Shown: positions 17,193 to 26,055, counted from the stretch's first letter. The stretch: DNA of 64,000 nt from CAZIHO01 sp964538875 (GCA_964538875.1 CAZIHO010000005.1:1-64000); one strand, 5' to 3'. Notes: a model not told the origin generated them from the sequence alone. Numbers and translations: made by a program.

Positions 17193-17753
17193 TCAAAAGG
17201 TGCGGTCGCTTTCGTTGCGCTGCAAGGGGGAGCGCATGCGTCGCAGAATCTCGTCTTTGCCGTTGGCTTTATAGGCGGGCGTGTCGCACAAATAAAAATC
17301 GTGGAGGTCCAGGTGATGGCGATACTGGCCGCTACGCCGGATTCGCTCCCAATTGGGCGCGTCCACGGCTTTCCACTGGCCCCGGCCGATGCCGAAGGCA
17401 TAAATCTTCACGTCCCAGGTGTCGCAGCGGATGCCCTCGAACGAGGCATTGGCGGCGCCGCTGGCGGACTTGATGACCAGGGCGTAGCGCACCACGCCGT
17501 CGGCGCCTATGTCCAAGTGCTTGCCGTCAATGAAATACCGCAGGCCCTTGGTCGGGGCGTCTACCTGGAATTCCACCAGGTCCCCATCCTCTGGATAGGC
17601 GGGCAACCGGTGCGAGCCCTCTTGCCAGGGCGCACCCTCTTCCACGTTTTCGCGGGTTAGGGAGGGTTCGTCGATGAAGGGCCGCTCCCGGGCGTCGCCC
17701 ACGGCCAGCCAGCCCAGCAACAGAGACAGCGTAATCAACGGAAGTCTTGGCAT
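17193..17753 (-). CDS. CNP1-like family secreted protein
   Basis: The protein has 186 residues with a signal peptide (LPLITLSLLLGWLAVGDA). The mature part contains LPAYPEDGDLVEFQVDAPTK near residue 52, then FFIDGKHLDIGADGVVRYALVI-like sequence and CDTWDVKIYAFG near residue 110, with Cys at both ends of the conserved block. These match the CNP1-like (cryptic neisserial protein) family of periplasmic proteins of unknown function found in beta- and gammaproteobacteria. It lies 38 bp upstream of the prlC start on the same strand and may lead that operon. Confidence 0.75.
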   Translation of the reverse strand: MPRLPLITLSLLLGWLAVGDARERPFIDEPSLTRENVEEGAPWQEGSHRLPAYPEDGDLVEFQVDAPTKGLRYFIDGKHLDIGADGVVRYALVIKSASGAANASFEGIRCDTWDVKIYAFGIGRGQWKAVDAPNWERIRRSGQYRHHLDLHDFYLCDTPAYKANGKDEILRRMRSPLQRNESDRTF

Positions 17754-17891
17754 GATGGAGCTTCGGGTTCAACCAAGGAAAAACAATTGTAGCATGGCCC
17801 ATCCGGGGGGCCGCCGGCCGGCCCGCGGCCAGGATGTCGGCTGGGCCATGAGCCGCTAGACTGGGGCCTGATTTCTCCGAGGCAAGCCCCC

Positions 17892-18455
17892 ATGAGCCCA
17901 ATTCGTTCCTTTGCCGGCCGGGTTCCCCGGGTCCACGCCAGCGCTTGGATCGACTCCAGCGCCCTGGTCATCGGCGATGTCGTCATCGGGCCGGACAGTT
18001 CCGTCTGGCCCATGACGGTCATTCGTGGCGATATCCATTCCATTCAGATTGGCACGGCGTCCAACATCCAGGATGGTTCCGTGTTGCACGTCACCCACAA
18101 GAGCCGCTTCAACCCGGCGGGCTATCCCCTGGTCATCGGCGACCGGGTGACGGTGGGCCATCAGGTGGTGCTGCATGGCTGCGAGATCGGCCACGACTGC
18201 CTGATTGGCATCGGTGCCCGGGTGCTGGACGGCGCGGTGCTGGAGCCCGGCACCCTGCTGGGTGCCGGGGCCTTGGTGCCCCCTGGCAAGCACCTGGAAG
18301 GGGGCTATTTGTGGGTGGGGGCGCCGGTGCGCAAGCTGCGGCCCCTCACGGAGCAAGACCGGGAATATCTGGCATACGTGGCCGCCAATTACGTCGGACT
18401 AGCCCGCAGCCACCGGGACGGGGATACCCTGGGGGAAGTGGTGGAGCGGAGGTAG
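17892..18455 (+). CDS. Gamma carbonic anhydrase-like hexapeptide-repeat protein
   Basis: The protein has 187 residues. It is a left-handed beta-helix with hexapeptide turns (VIGDVVIGPDSSVWPMTVIR near residue 30) and a C-terminal helix. Metal-ligand histidines appear at the family positions: one in VLHVTH near residue 65 and two in VGHQVVLHGCEIGHD near residues 85-97. This is the YrdA/PaaY type; some members are zinc carbonic anhydrases and others have no shown activity. It is divergent from the CNP1-like gene and convergent with dsbB, which ends 22 bp away. Confidence 0.9.
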   Translation: MSPIRSFAGRVPRVHASAWIDSSALVIGDVVIGPDSSVWPMTVIRGDIHSIQIGTASNIQDGSVLHVTHKSRFNPAGYPLVIGDRVTVGHQVVLHGCEIGHDCLIGIGARVLDGAVLEPGTLLGAGALVPPGKHLEGGYLWVGAPVRKLRPLTEQDREYLAYVAANYVGLARSHRDGDTLGEVVERR

Positions 18456-18477
18456 GGCCGCACCGGGGTGCGCCGGT

Positions 18478-18978
18478 TTAGCGTTGGCGCTCCAGCCCGG
18501 CGGGCACCACCCAAACCGGATACAGGGCCAATCCCGCCAGCAGCAGGAACGCCAGCAGGGACCAGTCGGCGATGGAGAGGCTGAGCAAGGTCCAGGCGGG
18601 ATCCGAGCAGAGCCCGCTGGACTGGAACAGCAGAGGCATCTGTTCACCGGCCCAACGGGCGAAGGCTTCCCACCAAGACTCCCGGCCGCAGCTAATGGCG
18701 GGAGCAAAGCGCTGGATCCAAACCTGATAACCGGCGACCCAGGCGCCGGACGCCGCCGTGGCGGCCATCAGCAGTGCCAGGGGGCGCCGGGCACCCGGAT
18801 GTTTGAGCAGGGCCAAGCCCAGCAGTGCCAACAGTCCGAGCAGCAGGTAAAGCATGCGCTGCCAGATGCACAGGGGGCAAGCGGCCAGATTCAACCAATG
18901 GCCCAGCAACAGGCCCCCCAGCACCAGCAGCACACTGGCGCCACCGCTGACCAGGAAGGAAAGCCGATAGATCGACAT
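18478..18978 (-). CDS. dsbB: Disulfide bond formation protein B
   Basis: The protein has 166 residues with four transmembrane helices. The first periplasmic loop carries CPLC (Cys35, Cys38) after the first helix, within LNLAACPLCIWQRMLYLLLG. The second periplasmic loop holds the other redox pair in AISCGRE and SGLCSDP. This is an inner-membrane quinone reductase that reoxidises periplasmic DsbA; a DsbA gene lies about 10 kb away at 28.6-29.2 kb. The gene stands alone, facing the gamma carbonic anhydrase gene. Confidence 0.93.
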   Translation of the reverse strand: MSIYRLSFLVSGGASVLLVLGGLLLGHWLNLAACPLCIWQRMLYLLLGLLALLGLALLKHPGARRPLALLMAATAASGAWVAGYQVWIQRFAPAISCGRESWWEAFARWAGEQMPLLFQSSGLCSDPAWTLLSLSIADWSLLAFLLLAGLALYPVWVVPAGLERQR

Positions 18979-19095
18979 GGTAAACCTCGCTGATACGCCG
19001 GCGATGGTCCAAACATGGTCAAGGACTGCCGGGGCGGCCTATTTTAGGTGGTCTCCCGCAGGTTCAGGTAACGGCGCAACCCGGTGGATGGGGCG

Positions 19096-19851
19096 TCAAG
19101 CGAGTCCCGAACTGCCTAGGAGCCACTCCAAAGCGCTGGCCGGGTGTCTAAAGTTAAGGTCCGCAACCGGATCCAGGGCACTGGCATGGGGGTTGACCTG
19201 GACGAGGCGGGCGCCCCCCTGTTTGGCCCGCATCGGCAACCCCGCCGCCGGCCACACGATTCCCGACGTACCCACCACCAGCAACAGATCGCAGTCCCGG
19301 ACCGCCTGTTCCGCTTGGCGCCAAGCGGGTTCCGGCAGGGCTTCCCCGAACCAGACCACGCCGGGGCGCACCAGACCACCGCAGCGGTCGCAGCGGGGCG
19401 GCGCCAAGCGGCGCCCCCCCTCCGGCTCGCTGGGAATGCCCACCGCCAGGCTGTAGCCGGTCCCGCAACTGGCGCAGCGGGGCCGATGCAGGCTGCCGTG
19501 GAGATGCAGCACCTGGGTGGAGCCGGCCCGTTCATGGAGGTCGTCCACGTTTTGGGTGATGATGGGCAAATTGGGAAACCGCTTGCCCAGTCGCTCCAGG
19601 GCCAGATGACCGGGGTTCGGCTGAGCGCGTAAGACACCCATGCGGCGCCATTCGTACCAGCCCCACACCAGTTCCGGGTCGCGCCGGAACGCCTCGGGGC
19701 TGGCCAACTCCTCAGCGTTGAACCTTTGCCACAGGCCAGTGAGGGCGTCCCGGAAGGTGGCGATGCCGCTTTCGGCGGACATGCCGGCGCCGGTCAGCAC
19801 CGCCGGCCGGCGGCTTTGGGCTAGCAATTTGCTGAGTTCAGCATGGGGCAT
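19096..19851 (-). CDS. cobB: Sirtuin, NAD-dependent protein deacylase
   Basis: The protein has 251 residues from the ATG at 19851, chosen for a GGAG 7 bases upstream; an ATG 27 bases further upstream is in frame but lacks a ribosome site. The NAD motif is VLTGAGMSAESGIATFRD, followed by ITQNVDDLHERAG and catalytic His in HLHGSLHRPRC. Zinc cysteines sit in two CxxC pairs (CASC and CDRC). The Tyr-x-x-Arg pair in WGWYEWRR matches the acyl-binding residues of SIRT5/CobB-type desuccinylases. It removes acyl groups from lysines, consuming NAD. Confidence 0.93.
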   Translation of the reverse strand: MPHAELSKLLAQSRRPAVLTGAGMSAESGIATFRDALTGLWQRFNAEELASPEAFRRDPELVWGWYEWRRMGVLRAQPNPGHLALERLGKRFPNLPIITQNVDDLHERAGSTQVLHLHGSLHRPRCASCGTGYSLAVGIPSEPEGGRRLAPPRCDRCGGLVRPGVVWFGEALPEPAWRQAEQAVRDCDLLLVVGTSGIVWPAAGLPMRAKQGGARLVQVNPHASALDPVADLNFRHPASALEWLLGSSGLA

Positions 19852-19937
19852 GGCGATTCTCCGGGGCCGCAGGGCCATGATAGCCTGTTGCAGGGTCCCG
19901 CCCGTCTGGGGGCTAGGTCAAGTAGGGGAGATGCAGC

Positions 19938-20384
19938 ATGCTGAACGGTCGGGCGCGGGGATTATTGGGGGCCGGCCGGCTTGGGGTCCGGCTTGGGGTC
20001 TGGCTGGTGCTGCTGGCGTCGGTGGCCAGCGCGGATGCCGAGTTGTCCCTAGAGGATGGACGGCTGGACCAGTCCAGCGGACGGGTGTATGACGCCCAGG
20101 GTCGTTACCTGGGCCGCATTGAGGCCGACGGCAAGCGCTACGATGCCCAAGGCCGTTACTTGGGCAAGCAGACCCCGGAGGGGCGACGCTACGACCAGCA
20201 GGGTAGGTTTCAAGGCCGTACCGACCCTTCCGGCCGCCAGTACGACGAACTGGGACGCTATCAGGGCAAGCAGGATGCCTCCGGCCGCCGTTACGACGAG
20301 CAGGGAAAATACCAGGGGCGCACCGATGCGTCCGGCCGCCAGTACGACGCCCAGGGCCGCTACCTGGGGCGGGTTGCGCCCTGA
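19938..20384 (+). CDS. Secreted protein of six 17-residue GR-x-YD-x-x-GRY repeats
   Basis: The protein has 148 residues. A hydrophobic N-terminus (LGVRLGVWLVLLASVASADA) acts as signal peptide, and a GGGGAG lies upstream of the ATG. After an 18-residue spacer, almost the whole mature protein is six tandem units of the pattern GRxYDxQGRYxGRxDxS (each 51 bp, the last 16 residues long). Each unit holds two aromatic and two or three basic residues. The repeats recall YD/RHS repeats in flavour but are shorter. I do not recognise a named family. The repeats differ at several codons, so the array is not a recent copy. It is likely periplasmic or surface-exposed, and ligand or partner binding is a guess. 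Convergent with the next gene. Confidence 0.8.
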   Translation: MLNGRARGLLGAGRLGVRLGVWLVLLASVASADAELSLEDGRLDQSSGRVYDAQGRYLGRIEADGKRYDAQGRYLGKQTPEGRRYDQQGRFQGRTDPSGRQYDELGRYQGKQDASGRRYDEQGKYQGRTDASGRQYDAQGRYLGRVAP

Positions 20385-20443
20385 GGACTGGCGTCGTTCG
20401 GGGTCAGCCGACGGTACGGCCAATCCCCGCGCCGGGCATGGCG

Positions 20444-20483
20444 GGCTGGTGAAAACCGGCCGCAGGGGCCTTTTTCACCAGCC
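20444..20483. terminator. 12-bp stem hairpin with A/T ends, bidirectional terminator
   Basis: GGCTGGTGAAAA (20444-20455) pairs with TTTTCACCAGCC (20472-20483) around a 16-base GC-rich loop. It sits between the repeat-protein gene (ending 20384) and a convergent gene (ending 20486). Confidence 0.7.
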
Positions 20484-20485
20484 AG

Positions 20486-20683
20486 TCAAATTCCCGGGAA
20501 GCGCCCCTTGCCGGAAACCCGCGCCAGGGGCGAGCCCGTCATACAGATCTCCGCGACCGGCAGGCAGCGGGACTGGAGACGGGAGCCATTACAAATGGGG
20601 CATTGGTAGCGGGTCTGTTCCGCACGACCTTCCCGTAGGGTTTCGGTGGCGAACATCAGAGCTTGACAGCGGGTACAACGCAT
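20486..20683 (-). CDS. Small zinc-ribbon protein
   Basis: The protein has 65 residues, with AGAGGA 6 bases before the ATG at 20683. Two CxxC pairs (CTRC near residue 3, CPIC near residue 28), about 22 residues apart, form a rubredoxin/zinc-ribbon-like metal site. The C-terminal half has one further Cys and no conserved motif I can see. It is cytoplasmic, since there is no signal. The role is unknown, and small zinc ribbons like this are often nucleic-acid or protein adaptors. Confidence 0.65.
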   Translation of the reverse strand: MRCTRCQALMFATETLREGRAEQTRYQCPICNGSRLQSRCLPVAEICMTGSPLARVSGKGRFPGI

Positions 20684-20762
20684 GTGATCTGTCCTCTTGC
20701 CTTGGGTAATTACCCGGGTTTGAGATACCGCCCGTGGGAAACCAGTGCCGCCAGACCCGGCA

Positions 20763-21488
20763 TTACTTGGTTTCAGCCAGCAGGCCTACCACGATCTCCT
20801 TCTCGCAAGGGATGTCCAGATCCGCAGCCAGGCGGATAAATCCCAATATCTCCATGAATGGAGCCAGTGCCTCGTCCATGAGCCGCACTTCCAGGCACTC
20901 CTGATAAATGCGGGCCACTTGCCGGATCAGCCGTTGAATCCGGGGATTCAGGGGCGCTGGTTCCGGTTCCTGATGGCTGGCCCGGTCTCCGCAAGCCGCC
21001 GCCAGATGCTCCAATGCCCATTCCAATTGGACGAAAAACCGTTCTTCGTACCGGCGTCCCAGGGGGTCCGATTCACCAAGCAGCCGCCCTAGTCCGTCCC
21101 TAGCCGGCTCCGGCAGGCGCGCCAAGCGTGCCGCCAACTCCTTGGCACCCTCGCCCAGGGCTTGCAACTCCAGTTGGGCCGGCGTCTTGACCCGCTTGGG
21201 CCGCGCTTGGGGTTTGGGCGCCGGTTGCTCGTCGCCGCTGAACTCGAAGGCACCCAAGTCATATTCCAGCGCGGTCAGAAACAGTTGCCGGCCTTCCGCG
21301 TCCCCGACCTGCGCGGTTTCCAGAATCCGCGCCATGGCGTCCTGCTGTTCGGCACTGAAGTAGGACGGTGCCACGAACCGGCTCTTCCCGGAGCCCGGCT
21401 TCTTGGCGTCGGATCGCTTGTCCGCCGGGTCCGTTTGCTCCCGGACGCGCAGCAAGCGGGCTGGTCGAGTGAACTGTTCCATGCGCAT
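20763..21488 (-). CDS. Hypothetical cytoplasmic protein, helical C-terminal domain
   Basis: The protein has 241 residues; an in-frame ATG 6 bases inside the first one is an alternative start. The N-terminal third is basic and Pro/Lys-rich (PADKRSDAKKPGSGKSRF), the middle has an acidic, Gln/Pro-rich linker, and residues about 110-241 are predicted mostly helical with many Ala, Leu and Arg. No signal, membrane segment or catalytic motif is visible. It lies downstream of nrdB on the same strand, separated by 184 bp. I do not recognise it. Confidence 0.6.
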   Translation of the reverse strand: MRMEQFTRPARLLRVREQTDPADKRSDAKKPGSGKSRFVAPSYFSAEQQDAMARILETAQVGDAEGRQLFLTALEYDLGAFEFSGDEQPAPKPQARPKRVKTPAQLELQALGEGAKELAARLARLPEPARDGLGRLLGESDPLGRRYEERFFVQLEWALEHLAAACGDRASHQEPEPAPLNPRIQRLIRQVARIYQECLEVRLMDEALAPFMEILGFIRLAADLDIPCEKEIVVGLLAETK

Positions 21489-21672
21489 GGCCGATCCCCT
21501 GGGTTAGTCGAAAACAGAGGTTTTTATACCTTCTGTACCTCCATATTCCTAACGTGACGACCTGCCTCGCGACCCTCCCTGGCGCGGGCCGGATACTAGC
21601 CCAAGTCCATTTCTTTTGCACTGCGTCAATTCAATCTGACTTCCTTACATTCCCGCCTAGACGGGGCCGGAC

Positions 21673-22812
21673 TCAGTCCCAGGTCAGGGAGCCGCCGGTT
21701 TGGTATTCCGTCACCCGGGTCTCGAAGAAATTTTTCTCCTTGCGCAGATTGGCCTGCTCGTCCAGCCAGGGCAGGGCGTTCTTGGCGCCGGGGAAGGGCT
21801 CCGACAGGCCCAACTGGGTGGCGCGCCGGTTGGCGATGAAGCGGAATTGCTCCAGGTGCAAGTCCGCCGAATAGCCCAGGATCGGGTCCGGCAACAGGTA
21901 GCGGGCATAGTCGGTTTCGGCAGCGTCGCTTTCCGCCCACAGTTCTCCCATGGCCCGGGGGTCTAGGGTCAGGTTCTCTTCCTGGAGAATTTGCCGCACC
22001 ACGCGAATGCCGAATGAACAATGCAAAACCTCATCCCGCATGATGTACTGGAACTGCTCGGCGGTTCCCTTCATGAGCCCCCGGCGCTGGAGCGCGAAGA
22101 TGGGGCTGAATCCGTTATAGAACCAAGTCCCCTCGAAGATGGCCGCAAAGAAAATATAGGCCATGACGAAGTTGCGCAGTTCCCCTGGATCCCGCAAATT
22201 GATGTCCGGGCGCAAGATGGAGTCCAGACGCCGGTTGCTGATCTGGATTTTTTGGTTGATGGCCGGTACCACCCGGTAGCGGTTGTAGATTTCCCCCTGG
22301 TCCAGGCCGATGGTCTCGATGCAATGCTGGTAAGTCCAGGTATGCAGCGATTCCTCATAGACTTGGCGCGCCTGGTAAATCTGTAATTCCGGCGCAGTCA
22401 TTTTTTCCATCACCGCCAGGCCGATGTTGCGCATCGCCAGGATGTCCGACGTGGTCAGGTAGGCCAGTACGTTTTCGTACAGGTGGCGCTCTTCCAGGGT
22501 CAGGCGATGATGGTAGTCATGGACATCCTGGGCCATGTTGATGTCCAGGGGCGTCCAGTGGTTGCGGTTGGCGTTCAAGAAGTATTCCCAAGCCCAGGGA
22601 TACTTGAAGGGCGCCAACTGGTTGATGTCGGTCAGCCCGCTCACCACCCGCTTGTCGTCCGGGTTGACCGGCTGCATGGCGGCGGCCGGAATCGGGTGGG
22701 GTGCCGGGCGCGGCCGGGTGTCCTCCAGATCCAGTTCGATCTGGGCCGGGTCTAACTCCGGCGGTTCCGTATGACGGGGGATGGAGGCCAGGGGATCGTC
22801 CCAGTTCAACAT
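21673..22812 (-). CDS. nrdB: Class Ia ribonucleotide reductase beta subunit (R2)
   Basis: The protein has 379 residues from the ATG at 22812, preceded by AAGGA. All six carboxylate/histidine iron ligands are recognisable: Asp in YLTTSDILAM, Glu and His in EESLHTWTY, Glu in EGTWFYNG, and Glu and His in RDEVLHCSF. The radical-bearing Tyr is present four residues after the first His (TWTY). That makes it a normal tyrosyl-radical R2 and not a Tyr-less class Ic enzyme. It supplies the radical for dNTP synthesis. It follows nrdA by 40 bp. Confidence 0.95.
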   Translation of the reverse strand: MLNWDDPLASIPRHTEPPELDPAQIELDLEDTRPRPAPHPIPAAAMQPVNPDDKRVVSGLTDINQLAPFKYPWAWEYFLNANRNHWTPLDINMAQDVHDYHHRLTLEERHLYENVLAYLTTSDILAMRNIGLAVMEKMTAPELQIYQARQVYEESLHTWTYQHCIETIGLDQGEIYNRYRVVPAINQKIQISNRRLDSILRPDINLRDPGELRNFVMAYIFFAAIFEGTWFYNGFSPIFALQRRGLMKGTAEQFQYIMRDEVLHCSFGIRVVRQILQEENLTLDPRAMGELWAESDAAETDYARYLLPDPILGYSADLHLEQFRFIANRRATQLGLSEPFPGAKNALPWLDEQANLRKEKNFFETRVTEYQTGGSLTWD

Positions 22813-22852
22813 CGGTGTCGGATTCCTTGATGGGTCGTTGGGTGCAGGTCGA

Positions 22853-25753
22853 TTACTGGCAAGACTCGCATTCTGGGTCCAGGATCGAGCAGGCCTTGGG
22901 CGCAGTCTCTTGGCCCCCATTGGGCTTGAGGGCTAGCATCTCCATGCCTTGATAGCTGGGCGCGTCTTGGCTGGTCATGCCCTTGGCGCCCTTTTCCATG
23001 TGGGTCGCCCCCAGGGAACGCAGATAATAGGTGGTCTTGAGTCCCTTGACCCAGGCGAGCTTGTACAGATTGTCTAGCTTCTTGCCGGACGGCTCCGCCA
23101 TGTACAGGTTCAGGCTCTGGGCCTGGTCCAGCCATTTTTGCCGGCGGGAGCCTGCTTCCACCAGCCAGCGGGGGTCGATTTCGAAGGCGGTGGCGTACAG
23201 CACCTTGAGATGCTCGGGCACCCGGTCGATGCACTTGAGGCTGCCGTCATAGTATTTGAGGTCGTTGACCATTACCTCGTCCCATAGGCCTAGCTGTTTC
23301 AGGTCCCGCACCAGGTAGGGATTGACCACCGTGAATTCGCCGGACAGGTTGGATTTGACGAATAGGTTCTGGTAGGTGGGCTCGATGGATTGGCTCACCC
23401 CGCAGATGTTGGAAATGGTGGCGGTGGGGGCGATGGCCATGCAGTTGCCATTGCGCATGCCGATCCGCTGCACCCGCTCCCGCAAGCTGTCCCAATCCAA
23501 CTGGCGGGACTCGTCCATTTGTAGATACCCGCCCCGCTCCTTGGCCAACCGGGCGATGGAGTCGATGGGCAGGCAACCCTGGCTCCACAGGGAGCCCTTG
23601 AAAGTGGAATAGGCGCCCCGCTCGGCGGCCAGGTTCACGGACGCCTGGATGGCGTAGTAGCTGAGGGCCTCCATACCCCGGTCGGCGAATTCCACCGCTT
23701 CCATGGAGGCGTAGGGGATGCGCTGTTTATAGAGGGCGTCCTGGAAGCCCATGATGCCAAGTCCCACCGGCCGGTGGCGCAGGTTGGAGCGGCGTGCCTG
23801 GGGCACCGAGTAGTAGTTGTAGTCGATCACGTTGTCCAGCATACGCAGGGCGGTGGTGACGGTGCGCTCCAGCTTGGCCAGGTCCAGGCCCTGGTCGGTG
23901 ACATGGGCGGCGAGGTTCACCGAGCCCAGATTGCAGACCGCGATTTCGCTGTCGTTGGTGTGCAGGGTGATTTCGGTACAGAGGTTGGAGCTATGTACGG
24001 CGCCCAGGTGCTGGTTGGTATAGCGCAGGTTGCAGGGGTCCTTGAAAGTGACCCAGGGGTGGCCGGTTTCAAACAGCAGGCCCAGCATCTTGCGCCACAG
24101 GTCCACCGCCCGCAGGGTGCGGAACACCTTCAGTCCGCCGTGAGCGGCCCGTTCCTCGTAGCGGCAATAGGCCTCCTCAAAGGCCTGCCCACAGCGGTCG
24201 TGCAGGTCTGGTACCTCATCCGGGCTGAACAGGGTCCAGGGGCCGTCCTCCGCCACCCGGCGCATGAACAGGTCCGGGATCCAGTTGGCGGTGTTCATGT
24301 CGTGGGTGCGACGCCGTTCGTCGCCGGTGTTCTTGCGCAGTTCCAGGAAGTCTTCGATGTCCAGGTGCCAGGTTTCCAGGTAGGCGCACACGGCACCCTT
24401 GCGCTTGCCGCCCTGGTTCACCGCCACCGCCGTGTCGTTGGCTACCTTGAGGAAGGGCACCACGCCCTGACTCTTGCCGTTGGTGCCCTTGATGTGGGCG
24501 CCCATGCCCCGCACCCGGGACCAGTCGTTGCCCAGGCCGCCGGCGAACTTGGACAGCAGGGCGTTATCCCGGATGGCGCTGTAAATACCTTCCAGGTCGT
24601 CCGGCACCGTGGTCAGGTAACAGGAGCTGAGCTGGGGCCGCAGGGTGCCGGAATTGAACAGGGTTGGCGTGGAACTCATGAAGTCGAAAGAGGACAGGAG
24701 TTCGTAAAACTCGATGGCCCGGGCTTCCCGGTCGATTTCATTGACCGCCAAACCCATCGCCACCCGCATGAAGAACGCCTGGGGTAGCTCAAACCGGGCA
24801 CCATCCGGATCATGGATGAAATAGCGGTCGTACAGGGTTTGCAGGCCCAGATAGGTGAACTGGAGATCCCGCTCCGGCCGCAGCGCCGCACCCAAGCGGG
24901 CCAGGTCGTACTTGGTCAACTGGCGGTCCAGCAATTCCAGGTCGGCGGCCCGCTGGGCGTAGGCGCTGAAATATTCCCCGTAGCAGTCGCCCATGCGCGC
25001 CTGGGTTTCCACCTGGGTATCCAGGCCCAGGAAACCCAGCGCCTCCCGGCGCAGGATGTCGAGCAACAGACGGGCCGCCGCCAGCGAGTAATTGGGCTCC
25101 TTCTCGATCAGCCCCCGGGCGCTCATGACCAGGGATTGGGTGACTTCCGACTCCTTGATGCCGTCGAATAGGCCCCGGTAACCTTCCTCTAGGATGACCT
25201 CGGGGTCGGTGCCCTCCAGCCCCTGGCAGGCTTCCGCCACCAGCGCGCGCAGGCGACCCATGTCCAGGGGACGGAGGCTGTGGTCCGCCAGGGTCACGCG
25301 CAGGACCGGTGTGTCCGCCGCGACTTCCTGGGCTGCCTTGGCCGCCCGTTCCCGGGCCCGTTCTTCCCGGTAGATGACGTAGGCCCGCGCTACCTTGTGC
25401 TCGCCGGCCCGCATCAGTGCCAATTCCACCTGGTCCTGGATGTCCTCGATGTGCAAGTTGCCGCCGCCGGGCTGGCGCCGGCTGAAGGCAGCCACCACCT
25501 GGTCGGTCAACTCCTGCACCGTGTGATGAATGCGGGTCGAGGTCGCCGCACTACCCCCCTCCACCGCTAAGAACGCCTTGGTCAAGGCCACCGCGATTTT
25601 GCTGGCGTCGAACGAAGTGACTTTGCCGTTGCGCCGGATGACCTGGAAACCTTCGCCGCCTTCCTTGGACTCCACCCGGTTGGGGGTGGGCGGACTAGCG
25701 GTCAGAGTGCGGATTTCAGGGCTGGCGGTACGGGTGCTGGTGGGGTTGCTCAT
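22853..25753 (-). CDS. nrdA: Class Ia ribonucleotide reductase alpha subunit, two N-terminal ATP cones
   Basis: The protein has 966 residues. Residues about 35-130 form an ATP-cone (FQVIRRNGKVTSFDASKI, then HIEDIQDQVELALMRAGEHK). A second, less obvious cone-like segment lies at about 145-235, the layout known from Pseudomonas-type NrdA. The catalytic domain carries SSCYLT, the NLCTEI loop, CNLGSVNLAAH and NGNCMAIAPTATISNI. The C-terminus ends CESCQ (Cys962, Cys965), the redox pair that is re-reduced by thioredoxin. It makes deoxyribonucleotides, with overall activity set by ATP/dATP at the cones. AGGA precedes the ATG. The upstream region carries two NrdR-like boxes. Confidence 0.96.
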   Translation of the reverse strand: MSNPTSTRTASPEIRTLTASPPTPNRVESKEGGEGFQVIRRNGKVTSFDASKIAVALTKAFLAVEGGSAATSTRIHHTVQELTDQVVAAFSRRQPGGGNLHIEDIQDQVELALMRAGEHKVARAYVIYREERARERAAKAAQEVAADTPVLRVTLADHSLRPLDMGRLRALVAEACQGLEGTDPEVILEEGYRGLFDGIKESEVTQSLVMSARGLIEKEPNYSLAAARLLLDILRREALGFLGLDTQVETQARMGDCYGEYFSAYAQRAADLELLDRQLTKYDLARLGAALRPERDLQFTYLGLQTLYDRYFIHDPDGARFELPQAFFMRVAMGLAVNEIDREARAIEFYELLSSFDFMSSTPTLFNSGTLRPQLSSCYLTTVPDDLEGIYSAIRDNALLSKFAGGLGNDWSRVRGMGAHIKGTNGKSQGVVPFLKVANDTAVAVNQGGKRKGAVCAYLETWHLDIEDFLELRKNTGDERRRTHDMNTANWIPDLFMRRVAEDGPWTLFSPDEVPDLHDRCGQAFEEAYCRYEERAAHGGLKVFRTLRAVDLWRKMLGLLFETGHPWVTFKDPCNLRYTNQHLGAVHSSNLCTEITLHTNDSEIAVCNLGSVNLAAHVTDQGLDLAKLERTVTTALRMLDNVIDYNYYSVPQARRSNLRHRPVGLGIMGFQDALYKQRIPYASMEAVEFADRGMEALSYYAIQASVNLAAERGAYSTFKGSLWSQGCLPIDSIARLAKERGGYLQMDESRQLDWDSLRERVQRIGMRNGNCMAIAPTATISNICGVSQSIEPTYQNLFVKSNLSGEFTVVNPYLVRDLKQLGLWDEVMVNDLKYYDGSLKCIDRVPEHLKVLYATAFEIDPRWLVEAGSRRQKWLDQAQSLNLYMAEPSGKKLDNLYKLAWVKGLKTTYYLRSLGATHMEKGAKGMTSQDAPSYQGMEMLALKPNGGQETAPKACSILDPECESCQ

Positions 25754-25807
25754 GGCTCGGCGGCTTCCTGATGGTCAGAGGGCGATGGATTCCAGGCTCG
25801 TCGGGCC

Positions 25808-25855
25808 GCACAATATATGAGGGCTACATTCGGTGTCAACCACCATATCTTGTGT
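25808..25855. promoter_or_regulatory. Pair of NrdR-like boxes, 32 bp apart, upstream of nrdAB
   Basis: Two 16-base sites match the NrdR consensus ACACWATATATWGTGT: 25840-25855 (CCACCATATCTTGTGT, 13 of 16 matches) and 25808-25823 (GCACAATATATGAGGG, 11 of 16). Their starts are 32 bp apart, close to three helical turns, which is the known spacing for NrdR pairs. They lie 55-102 bp upstream of nrdA. This fits repression of nrdAB by NrdR when dATP is high. The nrdR gene itself is not in the window. Confidence 0.75.
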
Positions 25856-26009
25856 AAATCTGGTGGAATAAGGGGTGGATGGCCTGTGGATAAGCCGTGC
25901 CTGGGCGCCCACGGTCAAGGGAATCAGGGGCTTGGCGACGCTGGGTCCGGGAGGAAGATGGGCGCGGGCCGGAGGAGAAAATTCAGGATCACCCGTGACT
26001 CGGGCGGGG

Positions 26010-26042
26010 CGCCACTGGGCCGGCGACGCCCGCCCAGTGGCG
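26010..26042. terminator. 11-bp perfect hairpin after the Tim44-like gene
   Basis: CGCCACTGGGC (26010-26020) pairs perfectly with GCCCAGTGGCG (26032-26042) around an 11-base loop. On the minus strand it begins 13 bases after the Tim44-like stop. It has no T-run, so it is a likely but not canonical terminator. The rest of the stretch 25856-26009 shows no gene. Confidence 0.55.
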
Positions 26043-26055
26043 TTCTAGGTGACTA

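Noticed and set aside
21673..22812. Class Ic (Tyr-less) or manganese-type R2
   Set aside because: The Tyr after the EESLH segment and all six metal ligands are present, so an ordinary class Ia R2 is more likely.
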